Source: Isochrysis galbana | Lineage: Eukaryota; Haptophyta; Isochrysidales; Isochrysidaceae | Direction: 5' to 3' | Length of the DNA stretch: 64,000 nt | Assembly: GCA_018136815.1 (NCBI GenBank) | Contig: CM030943.1 | Coordinates: forward strand, 673,975-737,974 | Part shown: positions 53,370 to 64,000 of the stretch, in pieces | Layout of the letters: each line of letters begins with the position of its first letter | Position numbering within the stretch: the stretch's first letter is position 1 | Notes under the pieces: generated by a model | What the model saw: the letters and a program-made list of their open reading frames with translations, nothing else | The model's database searches: none | Told to the model about the DNA's origin: nothing | Made by a program: the position numbers and the translations under genes

Positions 53370-54703
53370 TCAAGGAGCCTCGAACAGCGGCAGCACGCTC
53401 TTGCATGAAGGAGAAATATCCAAGACACCCGATCGCAAGGCAGCTTTGAAAATCCATGACGTTTGCGCCTCCCCGTATTGCACGATATGCAGGTGATCCT
53501 CCAGGGCTTCCTCGATCGTTTGGAATTGGGAGTCAGCCGGGCATTGGTCAAAAAGCAGACCTTGATCCAAATTCGCGGCAGGGAACGACCATGGCATCAT
53601 CCCATTCGGAGTCCCGCACTCAGCTGCATACTTTGTGGCTTGCTCATCAAGTTGAATTCCCAGACCTTTGCACAAGGGCTTTATCTCCTCAAGCTGGCAC
53701 AGGCATGTAGCCCGCATGGGTGTGTTCCCATCATTATTCCAGCCCCTGGCAGTGCTGAAGGGCCCTCGCATCGTCTGCCGGACTGATGCGCACAATTGGA
53801 AGGAAGGGACGATCATGAAGGCCGATCTTGAAGCAGGCGACGTTGCCCCGGCGGAAATCAAACATGTGTGAGTCTCGTGGCTCGTCCACATTCCATGTTC
53901 GGCTTTGGTCACAAATATGTCGTCGTCGAGGAAGAGAACCCGGCTATAGTTGGCCATGCAAAACGTTTCAAACCGAAGCATATTTGTGCGTCTGGCCTTG
54001 GAGGTGTGACTCATTGCCTCGACCTGGCCAGATGTGTTCCACAGTTGGTGGATGCTCGATTCTTGGAGAGTCACATGGTGATGGTCAAATATAGCCTGAA
54101 TGTCGACTGTAGGCTGGAATCCGTCTGGAACAATTGCGATTGTGTTGGCTTGCGTTATCACCTTTGTGTGCGCAGCGCTCAATGCTGTGGTGCACTGAAG
54201 CTCAAGCGCCGTCTGCGTTGCCATGCTCGCCTCTGAAGCAGTAGCAACACGATCCGGGGGCGGTTCCTGTTGGGCGAGGGAGTAAGCAATGGCATAGTGA
54301 TCTGGAGACGTATGGATCAAAAAATCGTCTGAGTCAGGACGTCTCACAAATCTGGCCAGCCCAAGCAGCCATGTGGGGTCCGGCATGCCGCGCTTGGCCG
54401 CCAGGCGTAACGGTCGCTCCAAGAAGTGTTCCTTGTGTGCGCCAGGCGCCGGATCCGTAGGGTGCGGCCAGTTGTCAAAAGCGGTCGAGAGGTGGGGAGT
54501 AATATAGTTGATCGCCGTCCGGCCCAAAGTAGCTCCCGCTTTATTTTTGTATCCCCAGATGTCGACCCCAACCTGGGCGGCAAGCTCAGCAGCAACTGCG
54601 TACGCATCCAGCGTGTACGCGTAGTAATAGACCGACTGATACCGAGATGTTTCATGGGGCATATCACCGGACGCCTCGAGCAACCGATCCAGCCGAGACT
54701 TGA
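53370..54703 (-). CDS. Alginate-lyase-like domain fused to a GT8-like glycosyltransferase
   Basis: An open frame of about 444 residues enters from the assembly gap, so the N-terminus is missing. The first 120 residues (RYQSVYYYAYTLDAYAVAAE, LAAQVGVDIWGYKNKAGATL, GRTAINYITPHL) match the end of the alginate-lyase superfamily domain (PF05426 type), including the YxxY and GVD-W-Y pattern. The second half looks like a nucleotide-sugar transferase: RFETFCMANYSRVLFLDDDIF with the DxD metal site, FMIVPSFQLC, FSTARGWNNDGN and FPAANLDQGLLFDQ. An in-frame intron near 53940-53860 (GTGACC start) cannot be excluded. If the fusion is real, one protein joins uronate-polymer cleavage or binding to glycosyl transfer. 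The join should be tested with a transcript. Confidence 0.65.
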
Positions 54704-54803
54704 NNNNNNNNNNNNNNNNNNNNNNNNNNNNNNNNNNNNNNNNNNNNNNNNNNNNNNNNNNNNNNNNNNNNNNNNNNNNNNNNNNNNNNNNNNNNNNNNN
54801 NNN
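54704..54803. other. Assembly gap (100 N)
   Basis: Exactly 100 N. It probably hides the remaining FKBP exons and the start of the lyase/transferase gene. Confidence 0.99.
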
Positions 54804-54875
54804 ACGGCACACGCCGGTCTCAGCTCAGCGTACCACCAAATCTAATGAAAGCGAGCAAAGTACTACATCTCTTAC

Positions 54876-55224
54876 CATTCAGATTGAGTAGGCGTCCCGT
54901 GTATTGCACGGCCACGGTGTCCCCGACACGGACGGTAGCGCCTGTGCCAGCCCTCACATCCTTATATTTGACGCCGCTTGGAAGCTGGATGAATTGCTCC
55001 TTTGCGGCCTCGGTCATCGGTGTCTGCGTGCTGATGCTCGACATGGTAGCGTCGCTGTTCGCGTGTGCCACGCCGGGCGCTGTAGCGAGCGCTGCTGTGG
55101 CGACATGCGCGAAGATGGCACGCCGCTCAATCAAAACCTTTTGCCTGGCCCCGACCGCGCCAGCACACTCGAGCGCGGCGCAGGCAGGCAGGAAGCACAC
55201 GGCGAGCAGCCCGACGCCGCGCAT
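54876..55224 (-). CDS. FKBP-type peptidyl-prolyl isomerase, plastid-lumen targeted, first exon
   Basis: The Met at 55224 starts MRGVGLLAVCFLPACAALEC, a signal peptide. A transit-like stretch follows, then RRAIFAHVATAALATAPGV ending in AHA, a twin-arginine-style lumenal signal with an Ala-x-Ala cleavage site. The mature part (EQFIQLPSGVKYKDVRAG, then GATVRVGDTVAVQYTGRLLN) is the beginning of the FKBP fold, which isomerises X-Pro bonds. The exon ends at 54876 before GTAAGAG. The rest of the domain is lost in the assembly gap. A longer start at 55290 is open but would mask the signal peptide. Thylakoid FKBPs assist photosystem assembly in plants. Confidence 0.8.
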
Positions 55225-55303
55225 CTCGCCGACGAGAAACAACCGGCGGCGCGAGGAGCGAGGAGCCCTCTCCCAGTCATTTTTAGACACTCCAAGTTAT
55301 GAG

Positions 55304-55499
55304 TGTTAGAGTTTTCTTGTCTGTCAGATGTCTGTGCTGGTTTAATCCTAGTGTTGCGGGTCCGAAGCCCTCGACGGCAACGGAGCCCCTACCCCGAGAT
55401 GGGGGTGTGCGCGGTTGGTGCATGGCTCGTCCGGTGCATGTGGCTAGGTATGCTAGCCATAGCCAACAGGATGCTCTACATGACTTACAATTCTCAACA
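55304..55499 (+). repeat. Copia-like solo LTR
   Basis: 196 bp, TGTTAGAG at the left and CTCAACA at the right (TG...CA). The internal order of blocks equals that of the LTR at 10489-10663, and no PBS follows. Flanking 5-mers (ATGAG, AGAAA) do not match, so a target duplication is not evident. Confidence 0.75.
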
Positions 55500-57264
55500 A
55501 GAAAAGAATGTTACTGTAGTCACTGTCGCTGTAGTTATTAGCGGTTAGCCCGATCACTCACTAGGGGGTCGGGAAGGGCGGAAGGGCACCACTCAGAATT
55601 TCCCATATGAGGCCCAAATAAGCTCCCTTTTGGTCCCAATAGTGGAGATTAGAAAAAAATCCGGGGTCCGGGGGTCCTTGGGCAAAATTTTCGAAAAATA
55701 TAATAGCCTTTTTATTGGACCCTCCGCCCTCCGAGGGTTGAGGGTTGCGTGCGCGGAAATGTACGTATGGCCCCCATCGGTATTTTTAAATTTTTGCTTC
55801 AAGGTCGGACGGAGACGTGCGGACTGATAAAATAATAATCAAAATGTTATATCCTGATAATATCCTAGCCAACCCCACTAGCTACTAGCTAATTGGACAT
55901 AATACGTTTCATTCCCGGAATCCCGCCATGCCTGACGGGCCAGGTGTCAGGTGTCCGAGTGATACCGGGGGGTGGGGGCACTGCCCCCTCCCCTCGATAT
56001 TTGTCCTCCCCCCAGTGCATGCACCGACCCCGCGCACCTGTCGAATCAAGCTTGAGCTTGATCGTGGCAAGTCTCAATGGGGCAAGCTAGGGGCACAGAG
56101 TGAAGAGAAGTCTTGAGAGAGGGGGGAAAAGGGCGCGCTACATCGCGACGACGGCCCACGAGACACCACCCCACATCACTCACTCACCAACAAGAAAACT
56201 CCGAAAACTAACGCAACATCGCACAAATCACAGTGTGAGGTTCTGGTGCCGAAAGGTGACAATAAGGGCTCGCTCCAGCGGCTATCTCCCCGGGTGCCGG
56301 GGACTTAGCCGCTGCAGCGGCCGCGGAGGCCCGCCGCGCGCCGCTCCCCTCCCCCCCCCTTCCCCCACTCCTCTCTGGCAGCCCAGCTTGCCACAGGGGT
56401 GTACTCGCGCGGCCAACACCAGTGGTAAGCCCCCCCCACGCTGCCTGCCGCGATGTGCCCCTTCACGCTCGCCGCGCTCACCTCCAGGTCGTTCTCGCAC
56501 TCCCCCCCCTTCGCAGCGCGCAGACGAGCGCCAGAAGCCAGGTGCGAGCAGCGCGCGCGCAGCGCGAGCCCCCCGCCCGGCCTTGGCCTGGGTGTGCCAT
56601 ACCCAGCACCTGACCCCGCCCCAGCCCACACCCGCCTCGCAGCAAGCTTCCCTGGCTGAAAAGTCAGAGTTGGCGTCTCTCTCGGCAGGCGCGGCCGGTC
56701 AGCAGATCGGCTACAGGGCTCGAAGGGGTCGAATTGGGGGGGCAGTGCGCGTGTGTATTCGTAAGATATGTGTATGGACTGTCTGTGCGCCGCATGGCGA
56801 CGCGCAGGCAGTCCATATGTGCGCGTCTAGAGCCTGATTTCTAGTGTGTGTGGCATGTTTGAAAGGGCGCTGGGGGCACCATTCGTAACAAAATTTAATG
56901 ATATGTTTATGATAAGTAAATCGATCTATCGTAGAGTTGTCAAATCACTTGTCGGTGAACGACAGAGAACTTATGTTTCCCGGTCGCTGCATTACAGTTG
57001 TTTCGCCGGGCCCTCACCCTCTCTAATCCTCCCCCGAGAGAATTCTCCTCTCCCGCCTCGCCTCTCGCGGCTGTCTCCCCGGGTGCCGGGGACTTGTCCG
57101 CTTGAGCCCAGTTTTTTCTTATTGTCCCCCAGCGGGACTTTTTCTCACACTGTGCAAATCAATGAAACAAGCAAGGACGAAGGAACACAAATTCGGCGTG
57201 CAATGCGGCGGAGCTTCGAGGTAACTCATCGGCAAAAACAAAACTCACTCAATTTTCTCACACA
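55500..57264. other. Sequence without a recognised gene
   Basis: It includes a short tandem-like TTGAGGG segment, Cys/Arg-rich spurious frames at 56100-56840, and a GGTGCCGGGGACTT word repeated at 56294 and 57078 (CCCCGGGTGCCGGGGACTT). Nothing coding is supported. Confidence 0.4.
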
Positions 57265-57846
57265 CTACACATTGATAGAAGCACCGCATCCGCCTAGAGT
57301 ATGTAAAATACTCTGGATGCGACAGCACCCCAACGCGTCCTCTCCGCTGGTGGTGTAGCACTTAGCCTCAACGATAATGGTCATATCGCCAATCTTGGTG
57401 ATTGGCACGCGGCTTCCATCGCCAATGACAATGAAGGTGTTTGGATTGTCATCTGTGATACGGTCTAGTTCCAATTCCAATTCCAATTCGTTGGCTATGC
57501 AATGTTTGGTAGCTCCACAATCGACGATGAATTCTAGCAGCTTGGCGGAGTCAGCGAGCATTGCGGTGTCGCATTGGCTCGGTACACCGACTGACGTCGC
57601 GGTAGTGCTAGAAACAAGGTTTGTGATGGTGCATGGTGGCCCAAATCTAGCGTAGCCAACGCCACAGGCCTGAAAACGCAAGTGCAAGCCTCGGGGGGGG
57701 GCGCAATTTCAAAGTTCGTGGAGCTTATAGAGAAAGCAGTATCATCAAGGATGTCGCACCAATTATCGTCGGTGGCGGTGAAGTTAACAGTGTCCGCTGG
57801 GGCGTCCGAAGTCCGAAGTAGCTCTCGGCTCTCGGTGGGGGTACCA
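57265..57846 (-). pseudogene. Copia-like internal fragment: PBS and aspartic protease region
   Basis: PBS, + strand CTCTCGGTGGGGGTACCA, lies at 57829-57846. Downstream the frames read DDNWCDILDDTAFSI and then EFIVDCGATKHCIANELELE with VIGDGSRVPITKIGDMTI, the Copia pol protease segment (D-S/C-GAT-xH and IGDGS). Most of gag between PBS and protease is absent, so the element carries an internal deletion. A frame change lies between the two parts. Confidence 0.7.
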
Positions 57847-58060
57847 TGTACCATGTTCGATTCACCCGCCAGCATATGGCATATGCATATGGTGGTCCGT
57901 GAATAGATAGTAGTGTTGTGTAGACCGATGATAACATCGTGCGGCTAGCACTCGTGACGGCGACGCAAGGACTCCCGACAAGGTCGACGTTGCCACACGC
58001 ATAGTAGCACTGAGGTATCTACAACAAAACACGACTTAAGATTAAACACAAGCTGTACGT
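57847..58060 (-). repeat. LTR adjoining the Copia-like fragment, outer edge undefined
   Basis: The sequence from the PBS outward has the position of an LTR, ending GGTACA next to the PBS. It is not clearly similar to the 55304 family. The TG start could not be fixed. Confidence 0.4.
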
Positions 58061-58390
58061 GGGGCCACTCTCTACTCTACTCATAGTCTACAAAAAATTT
58101 GATCAGACGTCTCTTCTGTATGCGGCGCCGCCGCTGGCGGGAAGCGGGAGAGAGACAGAGCGCTCTAGGGACGCGGGTGGGTGGGGAGGGTGGGGTGAGG
58201 TGAGGGAAAGAGGAGTCAAGGGTGGGGGCGGGGGAAAGAGGCGGTGGGGGAGAGGGAGAGAGGGAGAAGCGCGGCAGGAGGAGGGGAAGGGACGGGGAGG
58301 AGGGGGGAGGGGGGGTAAAGGGGAAGAGGGACACGCCCTTTGGGGCAGGGTGGAGACGGACTCTTCGGGCGAGGCTCCGGCCGGAGCGAA

Positions 58391-61300
58391 ATGGCACGCC
58401 TTGGCCCGCTATGGGAGGAGCGCATGTTCCGTGAGCAGTACGGCGTGCCCCAGCCGACACTCGAAGGGCTCACTGTGCCTTCGCGGGGCGACGCGCCGCC
58501 TGCGATCGAATGTGGGCCGATCCCGCCCATTGGTCAGCCCCTCGAGTATGTGAGCGCGCTCCTTGAGGCTGCACTTGCCGAGAGGCCCGCCGACCAGCTC
58601 GTGCGCTCAGCACTTGCACTGTGCGCGGACGTGCACCGGTTGCACAACTTTGGCTCCGTCGACGGCACGCCTGCTGGTGCTGACACCCTCCGCCTGCTGG
58701 CCGACTGGGTTGGCCGGATTAGTCAGCTCAAGCCGGGAGAGGCAGCAATCACCTCAGGTTTCTGGCGTTCTATCTCTGGCACCATGTTTGTGGTTGGTAG
58801 GCCGAATGGCCTCGAACAAGGCAGCACTAAGACGCCAGCAAGTGGGTCGCTTGCGGCTGCTGCAGCCGCTGCCGCTGCGGCGGTGGGCGGTTCCTCATCA
58901 ACTACAGTGCCTTCTGGGCCATCAGACTACATCCTTGCTGTAGTCAGTCTGGGGAGCGGTGCTCGCTATCACCCAACACGGCCTGACGCTTTGAGTGGCC
59001 AATGTGCCATCAGCCCAACCATTGTCCTTAGCGGGCTCCCTGCTGAACGCATATGCGCGAGCGCTTTTTGGCTGGGCGCATTTCGCGCTCAGGTGGTCGA
59101 ATCAGGGCCTGAGACAGCCGCCGCCATCCTCTACGAGCGCTTGCTGCCCATGCTAGGGCGCAAGCCACTCGAAGAGAACTTCGCTGCTGATCAACGCTTT
59201 GCTGGAGACTTGTCAAGGAGCGCTGAATCTGCCTGGGGCTCGGGCGGGGCGGGGGAGAGATGTGCTTCTTGCGCAGCAGACATGGATCCCACCCCTTCTC
59301 TTTTAACCGACAAAACCGCTGTCGGCCGTGGTGTGCGCTGGACGGTTCCCGCTACGTGGCTCACATTGCCGAGCTCAGCATACCATCGCACGCTTCTCTG
59401 CCTCATCGAGGCTCTCCGAGTGGGGCTCGAACTTGTACTTGAAGACACTGGAGGGACCAGCAAAAGCGGAGGGGGTGCAAGGCGAACTAGAAGCAAGCGT
59501 GGGTCGGTGGGGCCTCGGCTGCATGCAATGCTTAGAGTACAGCTACTCCGAACCCTGCACAAGCAGCTTGCCAGCAGAAGTACACCTCTAGGGAGGTCTG
59601 ACTACTTCTTCATGCGTTCTGCCAGCAGTGCCCTCTTGTGCGACTTGAGCAACGACGTTGCCGCGGCATCAGGCCGTTGTCTTGAAGACGCGGAAAAGGC
59701 TTTAGGCACAGATGGTGGAGTCGATGCCGATTTCGATGATGCACTTGGGCGTGAAGTTGTCAGTGCGAATGCTCTAAGCCCCCAGGCAATTGGCGCTGGC
59801 GTGCCGCCGTTAGCCAGCACACCGGCACCGTGGATGGCGCCGAGGATAGAATTCATAGCTCACCAAACCCCGCCGTCATCGTCCTCGGCTCCTATCAGCG
59901 CTCACGGGCCGAGCTATGCAGTCTTTGACGCCGCCACCGTAGCTGACGTCGATGTCAATACAATTGGAATGGCACCAATCGACTTCTCGGATCTGAAGAC
60001 TATCCGACGAGACGCGCAAGCTGTGCAAGATTTTCTCGCCCGCTTCGACCCCAACCATGACCCCCCACCGATGCTGAAGTTGCGCCTAGGTGCTAGTTCG
60101 GCGGGTGGCGAAGGGGGCCACGCGAAGGGGGGCGTCGGAGAAGATGACGGAGTATCCGCCCCGATGCTTCCAGTTGGCGAGAGCTGCATAGTATCCACCC
60201 CGCCCGTCCTCGAGTATCTCGAGCGAGACAACGATGCCATAGAAGCGGCTGCTGGCTCCGCCGCAAAGCCACCCATCGTCCTACCTGTACCGATGTCAGC
60301 CGTCCCCGACTCGGTTGCCAATCTAGAGGAGGCCTCCGATGCCTTGAGACAGGTGAGATGCTGCATTCGACATTCGTGTGGTTCTTTCCTCGCCATCCGC
60401 TTGCCCGGGCGTTGCCGTAGGTCGCCACCGGTTCCAAACCAACTGTCCTTCAGTCATTGACCGCGTGTCCTCCACTCCCTTGCGTGTCGGCAGCTGCTAG
60501 ATTGCCCTTCCATTCCCCTGCTTTTGTTGTCCCCGCGAATCATACGCCCTTTCGCATTGTTGATTGCGCTATCTCACCCTGCAGGCCATCCACGTCTCGA
60601 CGTTGCTGGCCAATCAGTCATCTCTTCTCGCGACGTCTTACTCGCAGCGGCTGGTGATGATTTCTCATCTCTTCACCAGAGTGCTGCCTGTCCCGTTACC
60701 ACGTTCGACAGAGGATCCAACTACAGCGCCCAAGGGATGCTTCTGGGCAACAGGGGCTGGCCACCCGACGCGCTTCGTGCGCGCCGAAACGCGTGCCGCA
60801 ATCATTTCTTCGATTCGGACTCTCGCACGCCACTTTGTTGTCGCCACTCTTGGGCTGCCGACAACACGCGAGGCGGACGGTGTGAGGCTTGTCACTCTTG
60901 CAGCCATGAGTGCCATCGCTGACGCCACGGCACGCATCGCTGCCGCGAATGCACCACTTTCAGCAGCCGGAGCACACCTTGCCGGAACTGCAAAAGGACC
61001 TACTTTTCCATTCGGTGTCGATGTGTACGGTCTGCTTCGCCTCGAGTTGTCTCACCTACTGTTATTGGACCCTGCTGTCCTCTGCACTCGTACGCAGGTC
61101 CTAGACTACTTCTACGCTCAATCACTTTGGCTACGAATCGATCATCGCCTCTTTGATTGGTCCTCTACGGTAGCGGCAGGAACCGCCAACTCTGCAATGG
61201 GCATTGGCATCGGTGATCGCCTTTTCGTGCAGCAGCTCTGCTTGCACACGGGCTTGCCTTCGAATGGCGGTGGCGCAGATGGGGTTGGGACAACAGAATG

Positions 61301-64000
61301 CGGTAGAATGATTTCTGGTGAGGCGCCTGAGCTCCTCGACATGTTTGCGGAAATCGGCCACTTGCGCGACATCTTTTTTTATGTGAAGCTGCTGCTCTCC
61401 CCCACTCGCGCCGCACTCCCAGAACCAAAACCATGGCACCCCTCGGATGCCACACTGACATGGTCATATCCCTCAGACTCCCGGGGCTTTGAAGTACGCG
61501 CCTTTGGCCGCCTTCTGCGTTGCGCTTCTGCGACTCCGGATTCACGTCCCCTTGTTGGGGCCATGGCAGCAGCGAGTAGCAGTGGGGGCGGAGCTGCCGC
61601 GCGAGCGGCAGCGGCAGCTGAGGCAGTAGCTGCAGCGCTAGCGTCTGGCCTATCTTTTGTCCAACGGCTCATGAGAGGCCAAGATCCACCTCGCGCACCG
61701 CCCTCTTTGGCGGATGCGAGCGCATTATTGCGTGCATCAGGGTGCCTTGCAAAGGGAGATACGGAAGGGGATGTCCGCTCGGAGGACGAGGTAAGCCCAG
61801 GGAATCGCTTCAAATGGTGCCCGATAGAGCTAGAGGATACTGCGGGGAACGCCTCGCGACGCTCCGAGATATGATCGAGACCTTCACACCCAAACCCCGG
61901 AGCTTCCTGTGCACGAACGAATCCGTGACGTAGGAACCACGTGTTTCACGTAAAGGCCGGGCAATCTAAGTAGAACGACCACGCCAATCGGACGCTGAGA
62001 GCTTGTGTCGGATTGGCATTATGCAAATCCGCAGAACGAGTGCATGACTTCCTCCCCTCCTTGGTTATTGGCGCTAGGTTCTACTCATTCGCAATCTCCC
62101 TTCTTTCGGAGGTCGTCTTTCTGCGCACTCATGCGAGCTGCTCCTCTCCTACCTTACGGCGCCATACATTCGGATCCCCCTAGTCTTACAACTTCTAGCT
62201 CAGCCTTCCACGCTGCCCGCTCTCGCCTCGCCTGAGCTGCAGGTATACTTCTTCACGCTACTACCAACTTCTGCGCCGTCGCATGCGTCACGAATCCTCG
62301 GCCGCTCCTAGGGCCGAGGCCTATCTGCGCGCACTGTGCTCGAGTCGAGTCACTTCCGGCCTTCATGACATTATCGTTAATCTATTCTCACCCATCGTGT
62401 TTGCTCACCGCTTGCTGTCCACGCAGGATGTGATCGACGCATGCTTGTTTGAACCCGGCGAATGGCTTCCTCCTGACAAGTCGGCCTCAGTTCCCGAGGT
62501 ACCGCTCGTTGACCGCTCGGGCCTGGCGACGCCATGTGGGCTATTGGTGAACGAACTAGTCAATGCTCCTACCTCGACTCTGAAACCGATTGAAAGTTTG
62601 CTAGAGTTAGCTCAGGCAAGCAACAAGAGGGGCCGAGTCAATGCACCTAGGATAGCTACTTTGTGAAGCGGCAGCGATTGGAGGTTGGCTTGATGCCCTG
62701 AGCACAATGCCATGGGTTGAGAATCCCCACCCGCATGGGAGCAACTGCCGCCGCCATAGAGGAAGAGACGTTTTTTGTCTATGATGTTACTGCGTTTCTG
62801 CCCCATACCCAATCTCCGACTTTTGGCGGCTTTCCTTTGGTACAGGAACACGATATCGGCCGCTTCGACGCTCGCTCATCTTCTGCCACTCTGTATGTCG
62901 TGCGCCTGCTTTGCCGGATTGAAGAATTCATCACCCTCGTCCTCGAGCAAGACGCACATGCGGGCGTCGATAGGGTGTACAGAGAAGATAGGAATGGTGT
63001 GTTCAGCGACGAGAGCGTACGAACACAAGCTGGCGCTTCACGGTGCAATCCATCTAAACGAGCAGCAGTTTCAACGACACCCAGCTCTATCCCACGCCCT
63101 GCCGTTCACAATCATGCCATCCCGACTTCCTTCTCCCGGTTGCGCCTTGACGCATCCACCTTGAGCGAACTCCGCCGCTCTCGTGCGGCCATTCGCAAAC
63201 AGCTGGATGGCGCCGCGATGCCTACGCTGCAAGCGTGGTTCTCCCGCGCAGTGAGGGACCACCAGGTGATTCAGGATAGCGCATCAAGGCCAAATACTGA
63301 ATCGGATCCATTGGTTAATACCACTTCATTTGCGAGCAGATGTCCGGATTTCGAGATGGCATCGACTGACGCGTGCCTCATTTGTGATCAGATCTCTGCA
63401 TTTCAATGCCACGTTGATTGAGGCGTGTCCTCCCCCCTCCCCCCCATCCAGGTGGACGTGGCATGTTCTGTACGCGCGCACATGGCCCTCGTCTTTCGCT
63501 CCTTGCCCCCATCATCATTGCACCACAAGGCGATCACCACCACCCTCTCAGCCTGGATCTTTCTCAACACCAACTACGATGGATTCAGATCTGTTGAGCC
63601 GATTGCGCTTGCAAGACGACATCCCCGCGCTCGTCCCACGGACATGCCTGATATCGCTCTTGCTGCGGCTTCGGCCGCTCACCGCCAGCTCATGATCCCC
63701 CCATTGGAAGCACTATTCATGTTCCAGCGGCAAAGGCATGGCGCTCTCAACTGGCTGGCTTCCATTTCTCCTAGTGCAGCCACACGGGCAGTCGCCGAGA
63801 TCGTAGGCGTCGTTTCGAATGCTGTGACTGTTGGGTCCACGGGTGGCCGCGCAGCGTCGCATGCACCTGGTGACCGACGCGTACACAAGAGACGAAGCCT
63901 AGAAACTACATGCCAACCGAACGACGATAATTTAGAGAAACCCGACGCAGCTGCACCTCGAAATGGGGTCGTGACAAGTATTCTGTCCGAAAGCTCCACG
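58391..64000 (+). CDS. Very large DUF3638-like protein, N-terminal region, incomplete at the window edge
   Basis: Certain exons are 58391-60352 (654 codons) and 60585-61790 (402 codons), joined in phase 0 by a GT-AG intron; the terminal exon starts at 63452 and leaves the window. Coding segments between 61830 and 63421 (RLATLRDMIETFTPKPRSFL, GLHDIIVNLFSPIVFAHRLL, GWLDALSTMPWVENPHP, FFVYDVTAFLPHTQSPTFGG, SELRRSRAAIRKQLDG) are clear, but their splice sites are not resolved. Resemblance to the large, poorly characterised DUF3638/DUF3645 proteins rests on LFTRVLPVPLP, the CFWATGAGHPTRFV region, HFVVATLGLPTTREADGVRL, AKGPTFPFGVDVYG, RTQVLDYFY and PLEALFMFQRQRHGALNWL. The conserved C-terminal P-loop-like core would lie beyond the window. 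The start at 58391 (MARLGPLWEERMF) is chosen because upstream frame is Gly-rich. Function is unknown. Confidence 0.65.

Noticed and set aside
56100-56837. 245-codon frame
   Set aside because: Arg/Ala/Pro-rich with no motif; the opposite strand is open too, and the base composition explains both.

Overview
The window looks like nuclear DNA of a GC-rich, intron-bearing photosynthetic protist. Its genes are broken by short spliceosomal introns (mostly GT-AG, apparently with rare GC-AG and GA-AG). Recognisable products are eukaryotic: a dynamin-family GTPase, an XRN exonuclease, an NDUFAF6-like protein, a RUS/DUF647 protein, a GT32 glycosyltransferase and a very large DUF3638-like protein. An FKBP isomerase carries a signal peptide followed by a transit-like region and a twin-arginine segment, which is how thylakoid-lumen proteins are addressed in algae with secondary plastids. 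A haptophyte or another alga with a complex plastid fits best, but nothing here fixes the species. Two 100-N runs (23267-23366, 54704-54803) show that this is a scaffold.

Layout. 1-2.2 kb: retroposon-like repeats. 2.3-5.1: XRN exonuclease (-). 5.2-6.2: Copia remnant and a repeat. 6.2-6.7: end of an unknown gene. 6.7-8.76: minisatellite and an array of nine palindromic units. 8.76-10.3: Fe(II)/2-oxoglutarate-type oxygenase (-) and a cytochrome b561 fragment (+). 10.3-10.7: Copia LTR. 10.8-12.0: NDUFAF6-like gene (+). 12.1-13.7: repeats. 13.8-18.6: unknown fragment and the 15-exon dynamin-like gene (-). 18.9-25.76: microsatellite, LTR-element debris, a 203-bp tandem array and two full-length retroposons side by side. 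25.86-29.3: GT32 (-) and RUS (+), divergent. 29.8-37.9: repeats, LRR remnants, a transposase fragment, a 1.9-kb minisatellite and an LTR element with gag. 38.55-39.8: prokaryote-type cytochrome b561 (+). 40-42.75: LINE end, TIR element, MITE, LTR scrap. 42.8-43.9: Shewanella-like phosphatase (+). 45-47.4: two full-length retroposons. 47.7-49.3: LTR, broken acidic-protein gene, repeats. 50-51: sulfotransferase (-). 51.9-53.0: repeat element with an ORF. 53.4-54.7: alginate-lyase/glycosyltransferase fusion (-). 54.9-55.2: FKBP (-). 55.3-58: Copia LTR and protease remnants. 58.4-64.0: large DUF3638-like gene (+), running off the window.

The host genes form no operon or single pathway. The unifying biology is the repeat fraction. 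At least three short element families, called here R1, R2 and R3, end at one side in a small hairpin with about a 4-nt loop. Full-length copies lie between exact or near-exact 16-bp direct repeats, and partial copies always keep the hairpin end and lose the other. This pattern suggests target-primed retroposition by an unidentified reverse transcriptase that recognises a 3' stem-loop. It is the best candidate here for an undescribed system.
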